The position numbers were made by a program, and so were the translations under genes. A stretch of 64,000 bases of DNA, taken from positions 13,491,501 to 13,555,500 of the forward strand of contig CM067529.1 of the NCBI GenBank assembly GCA_034509925.1, given 5' to 3'. Numbering within the stretch: position 1 is the stretch's first letter; the number at the start of each line of letters is the position of its first letter. The notes under the pieces were generated by a model, which was not told where the DNA came from, did no database searches, and saw nothing but the letters and a program-made list of their open reading frames with translations. The DNA comes from Hirudinaria manillensis. Its lineage: Eukaryota; Annelida; Clitellata; Hirudinida; Hirudinidae. Shown here piece by piece: positions 1 to 11,900 of this stretch.

Positions 1-1728
1 TAATTTTAATAAATTTAATAATTTTTATAAATTTAATAATTTTAACGACCCCTGAGTCGAGATCAGAGTTGGAAACGTTTCCTTCTTTTATTTTGGTCGA
101 CTTGAGGTGACCAGCTGCATCCGACACTCTGTTCAAATGTTAATGGCAATCATTACTTAACAATCGACCAATCAATTCCTCAGATCCTTTAACGAACGGA
201 CCGATCGATCCTTATCACTCTACCTGCAACCGATCGATTAGTTTTCTGTTGCTAATATTGTTGATATTTTGATAACCAACTTGGTTAGAACGGTGACAAT
301 TGGTTTATCAACTTCATCCTCGAGTTCTTCATCTTCTCCTGTCAAGGACTCCCAAAACGTGTGCTCTTTGGAAATGGAATTCTCTTCCAATACTTCAGAC
401 TTGCATTGTCCTCCTCTTTCTGATTTGAGGTTGTTCAAGTACTGCATGGCCTGTGTGTTTATTTATCGGTCACGTTCGTCATGTATGTCGACCGATGAAA
501 TTCGTCATACGACACTAGCTTATTAATTGGGAATTGAATTAAAAAGTAATCAAAAGATGTCGTAGTATGTCGTAGTACTCAGTATTAATTGGGAATTGAA
601 TTAAAAAGTAATCAAAAGATGCACCTTAAATCTTTCATCCTTGCTGCTCTGCGATCCATTCCACTGGTACAAAGTCAATCCCAGGTCGAGAATGAACACG
701 TCTCCAGAAAGTACGCGATTAGGATGGAGAGGCACCTTTGACGAACAATGAGTGGCCACTCTTATCCATTATTTATCCATCCATCCATCTGGTTCATATT
801 TAATAATAAATTAGAGTATCTTCACCTCTTTGACAGTCACGTGCTGCTTCAACCCAGAGAAATGCAACAAGCGAGGTTTGTACTCAGTTGGCTTCACCTT
901 CCTAAAGCCAGAGTCTGCACCTCCCTCCATGATTCTGGCAGCAATTATTACTTTATAATTAATATATTAAAATCGTTAGTAATAATAGATTATAAATATT
1001 AATTATTGTACGTCTCCCTCATCCATTACTAATTACAATTCTAAGCCTTAAGTATACTAATTACAATTCTAAGCCTTAAGTATAATGTCCCAAAACTTTA
1101 ACAACAACAAGAACAGAATAATCACGTGATAGCAGGAAAATAACTGAGGAAGAGGTCAGATTCGTGACCTTCGACCTCTCTGTGTTGAACTGCGGCATCG
1201 TCGAGATAGTTGTCCAATTCCACGGTCTTGTAGGCAGCTGTAGCATATTCGTCCTGACGTTGGAGATGATGATTATGATTTATTAGCAATATAAAATGGA
1301 ATATAATATATATATATATATTGTGAATATAATAACAAATGAGACATATGTTATTGTGGACTGGAAGACATAAAGATGAATAAAATACTAGCGATGGTCC
1401 AGAAGCACCGACCTGTGTACTCTTGCTTCCAATCCAGAAATGAGCATCGAACTGAATGGATTGGCTCTCCTCGTGTCCTTTCACCGTCTGCGAGAAAAAA
1501 ATGCAAAACAAACAAATGCTTGTGCATGCTATTTGTGTTTAATGTTGGTCGCGTTTTTATACCAAAGCGAACGCATTATTTTATATTAGTATTTGATTGG
1601 ATAAATTATTATCACATTCAGAACGATGTAGGAGTCTCCATTGTAGAATTTTCCATAGTCCTCTTCTGGCCAATCGGTGACTTGGAATTTCTGCGTGAAA
1701 ATAGTAATAATATGTACTAATATTAATA

Positions 1729-1762
<34 letters not shown>

Positions 1763-2867
1763 ATCTTATTAATATATTATTTTTGCTACTAACATAATAT
1801 TATTATTTTAAATAGTCAAGTAACAAACTCCTCCAATAAAGTCAGCTACTAGAATATATAAATATTTGTAGCAATAATTATAGTTACAGATTATGTTATA
1901 TTTTATAACTAATAATAGTGCTTATTACATATAATTTTACCGACCACAATCCTCCAAATCTTGAGGCCAGTCGTCTCACCAACGTGCTTCCATGCAGGCT
2001 CATGCTTGGCAGACTCCTCTGTTAATCATGTATTGTTGACCATTTTTACTTATTATTATTATTATTGTTATTATTCTATGTGCGGCATTTTTTCCAAACA
2101 AATGTCAAAAATCCAAAGTACTTGAAACGCGAAGATTAAAACTATTTGCCGCCTTTGTTCAAAGTTATTTCATCCTGAATAAATATTTCGGTTGCCAACA
2201 ACAGTGATTTTTTATTCGAGTAGATTTACTTTTCCCTAAAAGTTGGATGCTTATCGCACGTCTTTGTCAAAACAACTTGAAACAATCTGAAGCACTTCGG
2301 CCAAAACCATCAGCCTTCTTTGTCCGTAAATACCTCTAAAGGCTTTTTGTGTAAAAGTCATAAAACGGTTACATACAATGCATATTATGCATGTACTTAG
2401 AATGTCGTCCATCCACCCCTAAATACAAGAACGAATTTTAACTTTTAATTTAAATTTTAAAGTCCTAGCTTCCTCAACGTTCAAGACAATAGATGACTAA
2501 TGTACGACGAATCAAATTTACAAATCGATTCACTTTTAATATTTAAAAAAGATTCTAACACACTTTTAACGGCTCTGTCTTCCTTCGAACCAAAAAACTC
2601 CAAATTGGAATCCTTCCAGTTGTATCTCTTTGCCTTCACGAGACCTGAAAATATTGAGACAAAACAAAATTTTGGTGGCACAAAATCAAATGGCAAATCT
2701 TCGTTCACCAAGTCGACCAAGAAAAGAAACACCACCAGCAGCAGCAACAACAACAACAACAACAGTATCACTTCGAATTTAATTGCAAGGACCCCTACCG
2801 AGCAGCATACAATTGACAATATGTAAAACAAAAAATCAATCAACGTGGATGGTTCCATACCTGCCAT
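1..2867 (-). CDS. Gelsolin/severin-like actin-severing protein, 3' end off the left edge
   Basis: Calcium-regulated actin filament severing and capping protein of the cytosol, by family. Ten exons read in phase on the minus strand: 2867-2861, 2644-2564, 2018-1945, 1690-1616, 1487-1413, 1253-1126, 934-841, 735-625, 450-281 and 128-50, giving about 298 codons. The start is a 7-base coding exon, ATGGCAG, joined to [14 protein letters not shown]. Gelsolin-repeat hallmarks follow: [77 protein letters not shown], and the start of a third repeat ([13 protein letters not shown]). Three-repeat proteins of this type in annelids have about 370 residues, so some 70 residues lie beyond the edge. The donor of the 450-281 exon (AA|GTTGGT) was chosen because it restores the KVSD frame. 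Family assignment is firm; the exact paralogue is not. Confidence 0.9.
522..620. repeat. Direct duplication, about 38 bases, inside a gelsolin intron
   Basis: The block ATTAATTGGGAATTGAATT... through AATCAAAAGATG occurs at 522-559 and again at 583-620, identical over 38 bases and 61 bases apart. It lies in the intron between the 735-625 and 450-281 exons. Confidence 0.8.
1027..1082. repeat. Tandem 28-base duplication in a gelsolin intron
   Basis: Two perfect head-to-tail copies of a 28-base unit beginning TACTAATTACAATTC, between the 1253-1126 and 934-841 exons. Confidence 0.8.
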
Positions 2868-4285
2868 CACCGAGCGTATTCCGTTGAAAAGCTGTGAAAA
2901 CAAATTAACCCATTTACGAACCATTATTTATATATTACGTATTAATATTCGTTTAGTAATTTACGTAATATTACTTATCATAACTTTGCTAATTTCAGTT
3001 GTCCCCCGAATAAAAGGAGGCTATGAATCACTTCGAATAGCTCCACGAAAAATCCATTTTTCTCTTAAACGATGAACATGATTCATCAACTTGTTTAAAC
3101 ATAAAAGATGGATCAACTTAAACCAAAAGTACTAAGTGAAGCTCAAATTGACCGTAACCAAATAATAATAATAATTAATCTTTCAATTAATAATAATAAT
3201 AACAATAATAAATCTTTCAATCCAAATTCTTCCATTAAAGAAAGCCGCTGAAACATAAAAAAAACTCTCACTTGATCCGAGGAGAAGCAGTGAAGTGAGC
3301 ATCTGCTCCCACTTTAAGTACTTCGATCCGCTCAAAGCTGCTGAGCCAGCGTTAGCTTCCGGGCAAGCCAGACAAAGAAACAAGAGATTGCGTGGAAGAT
3401 GATGAATTCGAATCAAGGAGAGAGGAACTCGTCAGTGATGTTCGAGTTGATCGCTTAGCTTAGCATTTGATTATATTTTAACAACTTCTACACCGTTCGT
3501 GTTTCAAACATTTTCTTTTATAGAGCGAGATTACAGCCTCGGTCAGGTAGCAATTGGTTGGCCTTCTAAAATGCTTGATTAATAAATTAGGACAAAATCA
3601 TCACGAACCCATGTGATCATCCAGAATAATCACGAACGATGTTTTGCCAACTCGGCATCCCTGATTAATGCCCAGATGGTGGACTGAAATTAAGTGTGCT
3701 TTGAAGCAAACAGTTAAAAATTAATCGTGGAGTTAATTAATAACCACATCGAGAAGTAAACAGCCTGCTGCACCTAATACCCGCCAGTGTGAATCGTCAC
3801 AAGGCATATTTTATAATCGTTAATTTCACGATTTATACTCCAAAATCAGAATAAATATGTAAAATACATTACAAACACACCCCACAAAATACTCTACCCT
3901 TGACCAAATAAATATATAAAATATTTATACATTGCAAATACATCTCAACAACATTTAACTTCTTCCCCTCATTCTGAAATGTGCACCTGTCCACCAAAAC
4001 GTATAAAACATTTTGTCCATTTAATTCACCTCTTCTTTCTCAAAATGCATTCATGCATCACCGTGAAGGTGAATGAATTTAGCATTTTTCTAAATTGGTT
4101 TAAGCTCACCAAGAATGAAAATTTAGCAAAGAATTTATTGAGTCTTGCCACATTGTCATCATTTGATAGAAGCATTTATTATTAAAATTATTTATTATTA
4201 TTTATTTATTAAACATCTCTTCAAGAATTTTTTGATTTCTTAACAAGATTGGACAACTTTCTGCTGCAGGAAGCATAATTATTTG
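2868..4285. other. Spacer between gelsolin-like gene and MLH3
   Basis: About 1.4 kb upstream of the gelsolin start and downstream of the MLH3 stop, both on the minus strand. It should hold the gelsolin promoter and 5' UTR and the MLH3 3' UTR. AATAAT-type simple sequence occurs near 3160-3210. A GC-richer patch at 3280-3420 has a minus-strand open frame but no family resemblance, so I do not call it coding. Confidence 0.6.
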
Positions 4286-5036
4286 CTACCTAAAGGGTCG
4301 AACAAATTCAACAAAAATTATTTTGAAGCAAACGGCAAAATGCATTTGGATAGATTCGACCTCGTTTGTTCTGGAAACAGCAGCCATTTCCATCAATGGA
4401 ACGATGGTTGGTCTTCCGTGTGCACACTGGAAAGGCAGATTGCATGAGGACAGAGCTCTGACCAGCTCAATCATCTCAACTTCAGTAAGTCTGTCGCCAA
4501 ACTTAATGGAACCTAAAATATTTATGTAAAAAATAAAAATTCATCATTTTGCAACTTGAAATTCAGTTTAATTTCTGATAAATCTCTTTACAAGACAATG
4601 ACAAGGTGAACCACGTGATACCACCTTAGAACGTTGACCAACCAGGAACAAATTTTAACAGGGATGTTAGCTTATAAAATATCGGTCACGTGCTCAATAA
4701 AGATATTTTTCTTACAACGACATGCCAATAAACAAAGACGTTTGAAAATGCAGTTTGGCATTCCATTCCTGTTTTGACCAACTCCCTGAAAGAATAGAAA
4801 GCAGTGATAAAAGTAATAAAGTAATAAAAATGTCTGAATTATCCTAATTTTGTATCATTTAATGAAATAATCATTTGCCATTAATATCCAAACCAAACCT
4901 CCAAACATTCATAAATGAGCTCCTGTCAAAATCAAAGCAACGTCTAAAAAGGAAAACAAAACTGTCAAAGATTGAAAGAGACCAGTAATTTAGCAGCATT
5001 TATTAAATTATATTGAAATTGAATAAATACCAAGCT

Positions 5037-5074
<38 letters not shown>

Positions 5075-8000
5075 AATGTAAAAACAACTTTCAATGACAA
5101 TTGGTCCCCATTGAAGCACAGAGGAATGTCAGTAATGAGTATTGTCCCCAATTTGGATTCGTCAACCAAGCTATAATTAGGTGCCATCTTAAATTTCAAG
5201 CCTGCGTTAGGAGATAATTGAAATGTAAATAACATCTTATTTATCACCAATCAATTAAACATGGAAATAGCAATGATATCACAACAACCCTAAATTTACC
5301 ATTCCTGGAGAAGACATCTCTCAAAGATTCCACGACTGCAAGAATATCGATGGGAAGCTTTAATTTAACAGGAGGCAAACAGGGCTTTGACTTGAGTGTT
5401 TCTTCTTTCATCTTGTGGCTACATTTCTTAATGTCTTCTTGACTTTCTCTCATCATTGGTGTATTCTTGTTGAACTCTTCTGTTGAAACTTCAGAGTGAA
5501 TGATCTGCTCAACATCTACCACAGGATTCCTGATAGCTGTTACAATGTAAGGCAATATCATGAAAAAAAAACTCAATTCAGGTTATGTTGAGGTCAACAG
5601 AAATTATCCATTAGTTCATCTTTCACAGAAAAAAACCCCGGAAATTCGCCAATAAACAAATGTAGGAATCACAAACAATTACTTGTCCTAAAGGGGACTT
5701 ATGTCAAGAATAATTATATTAAATAAACCCCTGATAAATTTTTCCAGTCTGATCCTTTCATCGGCCGCATGCTGGTCCACCAATACAAGACAATCTGAGA
5801 AATTAAATCACTTTGCATATTCATTCAGTATTAAATAACACTTTAAATAAAAGGCTTAAGTAAATATAATATAAATTATAATATAATAAGTAAATATATA
5901 TACAAATAGCAATTATTCCACACGATCCACACATAACCATGAAAATGCTTTAATTCAACCTTGACTCCCTATCAAGCAAGCTATGAATTTCCTGTCAACT
6001 TGCCCAATGACCTGAGTGTGCAAATAAATGAATAAATGAAAGGATAAGTAAAAAGTCATAAAGTAAAAAGTAATAAAAAGTAATCACCTTCATATTAGAA
6101 AGCATGTCCTTTGAAAAGACATAACTAGATTTTCTTACTAATCCAACATCATGTTGACTGTTGCCAAGTGTCTCCTAAAGTGACAATAAGTGATGATGGA
6201 GATGATTATAATGATAATTCTAGCAACAAACCTGTACTGACCTCGATGCAGCCAAGAGCACGAATTCCAATCCTAGGAACTTTGTTGTCTTTTATTGTCA
6301 ACCTTTTGTTTGACCTACAGATTCTATGATGTTGCTGAGGATCGAGGAAAAACATACCCGTATAATCATTCGTAATGATCTTTGTCAGACCAACCACCGA
6401 TGTCGCGACGTTTGATTCCACTGAATTGTGTTTTGGAGATTCATCCATTAATGAGGAGCATTTTTTTATTACAAAGTTTGTTGAAGGCTTAGATGATGAT
6501 TTTAGAAAAGAAAGAACACTTCCATCTTTCATCTTCTCTGACAGACTTGGTACACTATAAGGAGAACACTCATAATTTGACCATGAAAATACATGCTCAG
6601 AATAATCTAATGAATCTATGGCAGTTAAAATGTCGGTTCGACCAGAAGTGATATTTTTAGTCATTGAAGAACCCTTCGACATGGTGAAGGTGTTGTTTAA
6701 TTCAACTTCACTAGGTTTGCAAGTTGAAACTGAAACAGTTTGAACTTTTGTATTTTCCAATATTAAGCCTAAACTTTCCGATAATTTTGAACCAGAATCA
6801 TTTTGCTTTCCTTCACGTTGATCCTGCGTCACAACCTCACGATCCACATCCAAACATTTATTAGCTTCTCGTCCCTCCGTGGACCATTCATAATTCTGCA
6901 TGAGTCTTTCGGCCATGTGATGTAGGTCTTTAATGGTTGAGAAGGGGGAAGAGCACTCTGTTAGCAGAGAGAAGTGAAGTCTTGTCTCTGCAATTTTTAA
7001 AAGTTTTTCTATGCAGTTGGCAAACAAAGGTGCATATCTAGAGTAGTGATCGTACGGTTCACACTTTACGATGAAATTAAAGAGAAAGGAAACATTCAGA
7101 ATAGATTCATCTTCGAATTGTCCGTCACAGTGAAAGCAATCATCGTTGAAGAGTGAAAGATTTTCTTTTTCAAGCATCAACTTTTTTCTAAGTCTTGAGA
7201 ACTTTTTCCTTGTATCTCTTAGTATTTCATCTACCACTAAAATTGGTCTTCTGTTGAAATACAAGAATTCCATTTTAGTGCCAGAACCAAGCTTTAGGCC
7301 AAAACATCCCTCAATCTTGGCCCCTTCCACTTTCACTCCAATATTTTGTAACGGTAGCACAAAATTTTGATTTCCAAATAATGACTTTGCAGAGTCGAGA
7401 ATCGAACGACTGCTTTTCCACTCAAAGACCTGGCTTAGATTATTTGAGGTTGAAACCAACTCAAGTTTGAAATGAACTGCGAAATTGATGAGCGCTAATG
7501 ATTCAATAACTCTTTTAATAGACACTTGCTCATGATTTCTATCCATAGCTTTGTATCTAACAGGAATTTTATAAAATAGGTCAGTCAGGGAAATTATCGT
7601 TCTCTTCAGCTCCTTATTGTTTCTGTGCTGCTCTGCAGCAGGATAAACACAGAGCTTGGACAAAAGTCCATTTTCAAAAGATTTTTTCATTTCGTGGCTA
7701 TTTGTGTGGCAAAAAATATCCAAAGTCCTGCAAGTATTGATTATGCTGGCCAGCGATTCGCCTTTGTAACCATATCGTTCCCTGCTATTTAAGTTGCTCG
7801 AAGCGAGGATCTGATATCTGAAATTTCATTTCGACGTAAGCACACATATTTCGGACATTAGCTAACGCAAAAAAATATTCAAAGACTATAAATTTAGCAC
7901 GTTCCTACAAGGGAAATTGTCCCAAACAATCGCATATCTCGCATGAGAAACGTATTAAATATTTACGATCAATAGAACTCATCGTGAAAATCTTACCTAT

Positions 8001-8268
8001 CTCCTATTAAGCACAGTTCGTCGTACGTTATCCCTCGGCCATTGTCACTTACTTCAACATAACCTTTTCCTGACATATCGACAATTATTTTTACTTTGGT
8101 AGCTCCGGCGTCTAAAGAATTGCACACAATTTCCTCGACACATTTAGAATAACTATTAATAACAACCATGGACCTCATACAGAATCGAATTTCATTTGGC
8201 AATGCTCTTATAGTTTTATCCAGAGAACCATCAAAATTAGATAAAGCGTCCCCGCAGCACTCCATCAT
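4286..8268 (-). CDS. MLH3: MLH3, MutL homologue 3 (mismatch repair / meiotic crossover endonuclease subunit)
   Basis: MutL-family ATPase-endonuclease; MLH3 acts with MLH1 in meiotic crossover resolution and mismatch repair (family knowledge). Ten exons in phase: 8268-7997, 7817-6242, 6174-6088, 6011-5960, 5794-5729, 5536-5300, 5201-5089, 4922-4899, 4785-4716, 4512-4286, giving 907 residues against roughly 1,450 in human; the middle linker is shorter. The N-terminal ATPase has CVEEIVCNSLDAGA and DNGRGIT, with GYKGESL where GFRGEAL is usual, then FYKIPVRYKAM. The C-terminal endonuclease motif DQHAADERIRLE (about residue 669) keeps the DQHA(X)2E(X)4E pattern, and PFQCAHGRP (about 862) matches MLH3. 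The 24-base exon at 4922-4899 is the least certain. The start is the first ATG of a doublet; an in-frame TTG lies three codons upstream. Confidence 0.95.
5038..5074. repeat. (ATT)n microsatellite
   Basis: An uninterrupted run of about twelve ATT/TTA triplets in the MLH3 intron just downstream (gene sense) of the 5201-5089 exon. Confidence 0.85.
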
Positions 8269-8905
8269 CGAACTCAAGACGAAATCGTCTGCAAGAAAAC
8301 TAAAAAGTGAGAATCATTCTGAAATTTAATTGTAGTCAATTAGATATTAAGTACACTTTAAAAATTAATTTAGTTATAATTATTTAAACATTACTTTGTG
8401 CAATTAAACTTTTGAAATACATTTCACATTTTTTATGGGATATTTTTTAATAATCACTATATTTAAAACTGTTTTTAATTTAATTAAACATATACTCAAT
8501 TAAGCAAATACTTTAAAATAGAGTTTCTATTAAAAAAACAGCTGAGTGGAAAACAAAAATGATGACCCAGCCTTGACATTATGCAAACAGTTGTTGCTTG
8601 CTGACGGGAAGATCGAGGTGTTTTATGCGCTTTGGATTCGCCCAGAGATTGTTTTATGCTTTTAATTTATATTTATCAAGTTAACGAACTTTTTAAGGAA
8701 AATGTTTTTTAATTATTTCTATTGCGTCTGCTGATCCTGTCAGGCTTTGCTATTTTGTTTAGAATTATAATATTAATTTCTAAGGAATCATTCAGAAAAT
8801 TCAAATAGGATGAAATTAAACGCTTCAAAAATTATGATTGTGATGCTCTTTAACAATCAAATATCTGCATATCTTCTAGGGAGAAACTTTTAGTTGTTTG
8901 CCAAA
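8269..8905. promoter_or_regulatory. Candidate bidirectional promoter between MLH3 and PHKA
   Basis: 637 bases separate the divergent start codons of MLH3 (minus) and the phosphorylase kinase alpha gene (plus). It is AT-rich and shows no coding potential. A shared promoter is inferred from geometry only; I did not identify a specific motif. Confidence 0.4.
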
Positions 8906-11900
8906 ATGAGGAGTAGAAGTGGCTCGGGGGCACGTCTTGACTTTTACAGGAGGATGGTCCACAAATCCATTTTGTCACATCAAGTCACTATTGTTTACTA
9001 TGTTACTTTTCCAATTTTCATAATTCTTTAAAATGGAAATATGATCACGTGCAGCATCCAGTTAGTGGACTATTGCCAGCTTCTCCCTCCCATGATCATG
9101 CATGGGTAAGGGACAATGTTTATTCTGCTCTATGTGTCTGGGCTCTATCACTATCCTATAAGAAGAAAGCAGACATTGATGAAGATCGAGCCAAAGCCTA
9201 TGAACTAGAACTGGTTAGATTATAGCTATGGTTTGTGTGTTGATAGAAAAAGTTATTGTGGCTAATTATGATTAAGTTGATAGTAGCATTCAAACGTGTT
9301 GCTAATACATAATAGCAAATTGTTATCTCAGAATCACATCTAAATCAAAGGTTTGCTAATTTTACCGACTTGCCTTTTCGATAGGCGGCGGTGAAAATAA
9401 TGCGAGGCATCCTCAAAGGTATGATGAGGCAGGTGGACAAAGTCGAAAAATTCAAATACACTCAGAGTCCTCGTGACGCCCTGCACGCCAAGTACTCTGT
9501 CACCACTGGCCTCAAGTGCGTGGAGGACTCTGCTTGGGGTCACCTCCAGTTGGATGCAACTTCAATATTCCTGCTCCAGCTTGCCCAAATGACTGCTTCT
9601 GGTGAGAGGATCGTTGCCTTCGTCGATGCCGGGATTATTGTTGATTCCGCATCTCTCGCTTTTGCAGGTTTGCAGGTTATCGTGTCATTGGACGAGGTGG
9701 CTTTCATACAGAATCTTGTTTTCTACATACAATCTGCATTTAGGACACCCGTGAGCACCATTTGATGATGATTACCATCACTGAATTAATTAATTAATTG
9801 ATTTGGCAAATATGAATTTTTTTATTTAAAAGGACTTTGGCATCTGGGAGAGAGGTGACAAGACCAACCATGGTGTTCCAGAACTCAATGCCACCTCTAT
9901 TGGAATGGCCAGGGTCACTTTGCTTTCTTAAACTCGAGCGATAAATACCTCGTTATAATGCAGCTGCAGCACATTCGTTTACTCTTCTTTGTGCCAACAA
10001 ATCACAGGCAGCTCTAGAGGGTATGAACGGTCTCGACCTGTACGGATCCAAAGGAGGTCCCGCCTCCGTGATAAACGTCATGCCAGACGAATCGCAGCAA
10101 TGTCTCGTGAGCATTTTAATGAAATTATCGACTCCTTTTGGTGATAATTTTTATTTAATTTAACTTTCATTAATATATAATTAATATGTAAATTAATACA
10201 TAAATTAATACATTCAGACCATCCTCCATTCCGTTCTTCCGAGAGAGTCTAATTCAAAGGTTAACTAATTCTCACAACACAACTCTTTTTCTATCCAGAT
10301 TATTTGTCTGACAATTTAACCACAATTTTATATTAAAAATCAAAGCTAGAATAAAATGATGCAATGAAACAATTGCGAACCTCTTTAATTTGCGAGCGGC
10401 CAACGTTTTTCAAGGAAACGGATGCCGGGCTGCTCGGCATCGTCAGTTATCCCGCCTTTGCCGTGGACGATCCCGAACTCATTGCCCTCACTAAGACGAC
10501 CGTCTTGGAAAAGCTGAAGGTGTTTAAATTAACGTGATGACGATGACAATGATGATGATCATCATCATCATCAAGTTGCAAATGTTAACGTTTTTTCTAT
10601 TCACAGGGTCGTTACGGCATGTGCAGATTTCTTAGGGACGGCTACAAAACTCTGAGGGAGGTTTGTCATCTTTCAACAGACAATTGCAATAAATGGACAG
10701 AGTTGAATAAATATTTAATTATTCGAATTTTAATTAATTATCATCTTTGAAATTAATTTATTTATTGTGCATTTTAATTTGTAAAATGTTTGTCGATAAA
10801 TCGTCGACGAACAGGATCCGAACAGACTCCACTATTTTCCCTCGGAACTTCAAAACTTCGAGCACATCGAATGCGAGTGGCCCATGTTCTTTGCTTACCT
10901 CGTGTTGGACGGACTTTTTAATGGAAACCAGGAACAGGTGGATATCGATTAATTTCATGTTTTGAGGAATTACGTTCCTCTTAAATATAATCGGTAGCTA
11001 AAAATAATTAATATGAAAAATGATGTAATATAAAAATTAATAAATAAACCTAACGATTTATTCGTCATTAATTTCAGGTCGACGAATATTCAAAGAGACT
11101 CGACGAAATCATGGTCCGCAGTTTGGAAGGAGACACGCTCATGCCGGAACTGTACGTGGTACCGTTCTCGAAAGTGAGTGATGGTAGTGATGACGTCTTT
11201 CTTTTAACTTTTCTATAACAAATTATTATGCTCCAAATGTTATGAACTTTTCGTGGCCGTCGTCAGAACGATATTTCGATCTTCGAATCCTCAGCTCGAT
11301 GCAGAATCTAGAAACCCCAAAAGTCAAGACCGCGAGCCGGGCGGTAAAGTTCCTCAGATGTGGGGACAATCTCTTTATGTTCTTGGAAAACTCATCAGTG
11401 AAGTGAGTGAAATTTAAAACATTATTATTATTGTCATCATCATCATCATCATCATTTCACAGGGATTTATCTCACCGGGAGAAATTGATCCCCTCAACAG
11501 GAGATTAGTGGCCGAACCCAAGCCAGATGTTGTAGTTCAAGGTCGCTATTAACTTCTTATTGTTGCAATTTATTTTGATCACGTTTGTCAATCATGTCCT
11601 TGTTGTGTTTCATATTCTATATTTTTATTTTTTATGTATTTTATATTTATTATATATTATTACAATTTTCATAGTTGTCATTTTGGCTGAGGATAGGAGC
11701 ATCCAGGAGAAGTTAGCCCAGCATGATATCAAAATCTCCACCCTCTCAGAGGTTGCACCCTTTCAAGTCTACCCTGCCAATGTCCTCAGCTTTCTACTCA
11801 GCCATCTGGGTACTCGAACCACGAGCCTTAAATCTCGAAATATCATTCAAATTTTCAGAAAAACCATCACAAGATCGAGCTCGTTTCTAACGTTAACTTC

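Noticed and set aside
2481..2924. Minus-strand open frame with a poly-Leu stretch upstream of the gelsolin second exon
   Set aside because: The Leu run is the translation of an (AAC)n intron repeat. The gelsolin model with a 7-base first coding exon explains the sequence better.
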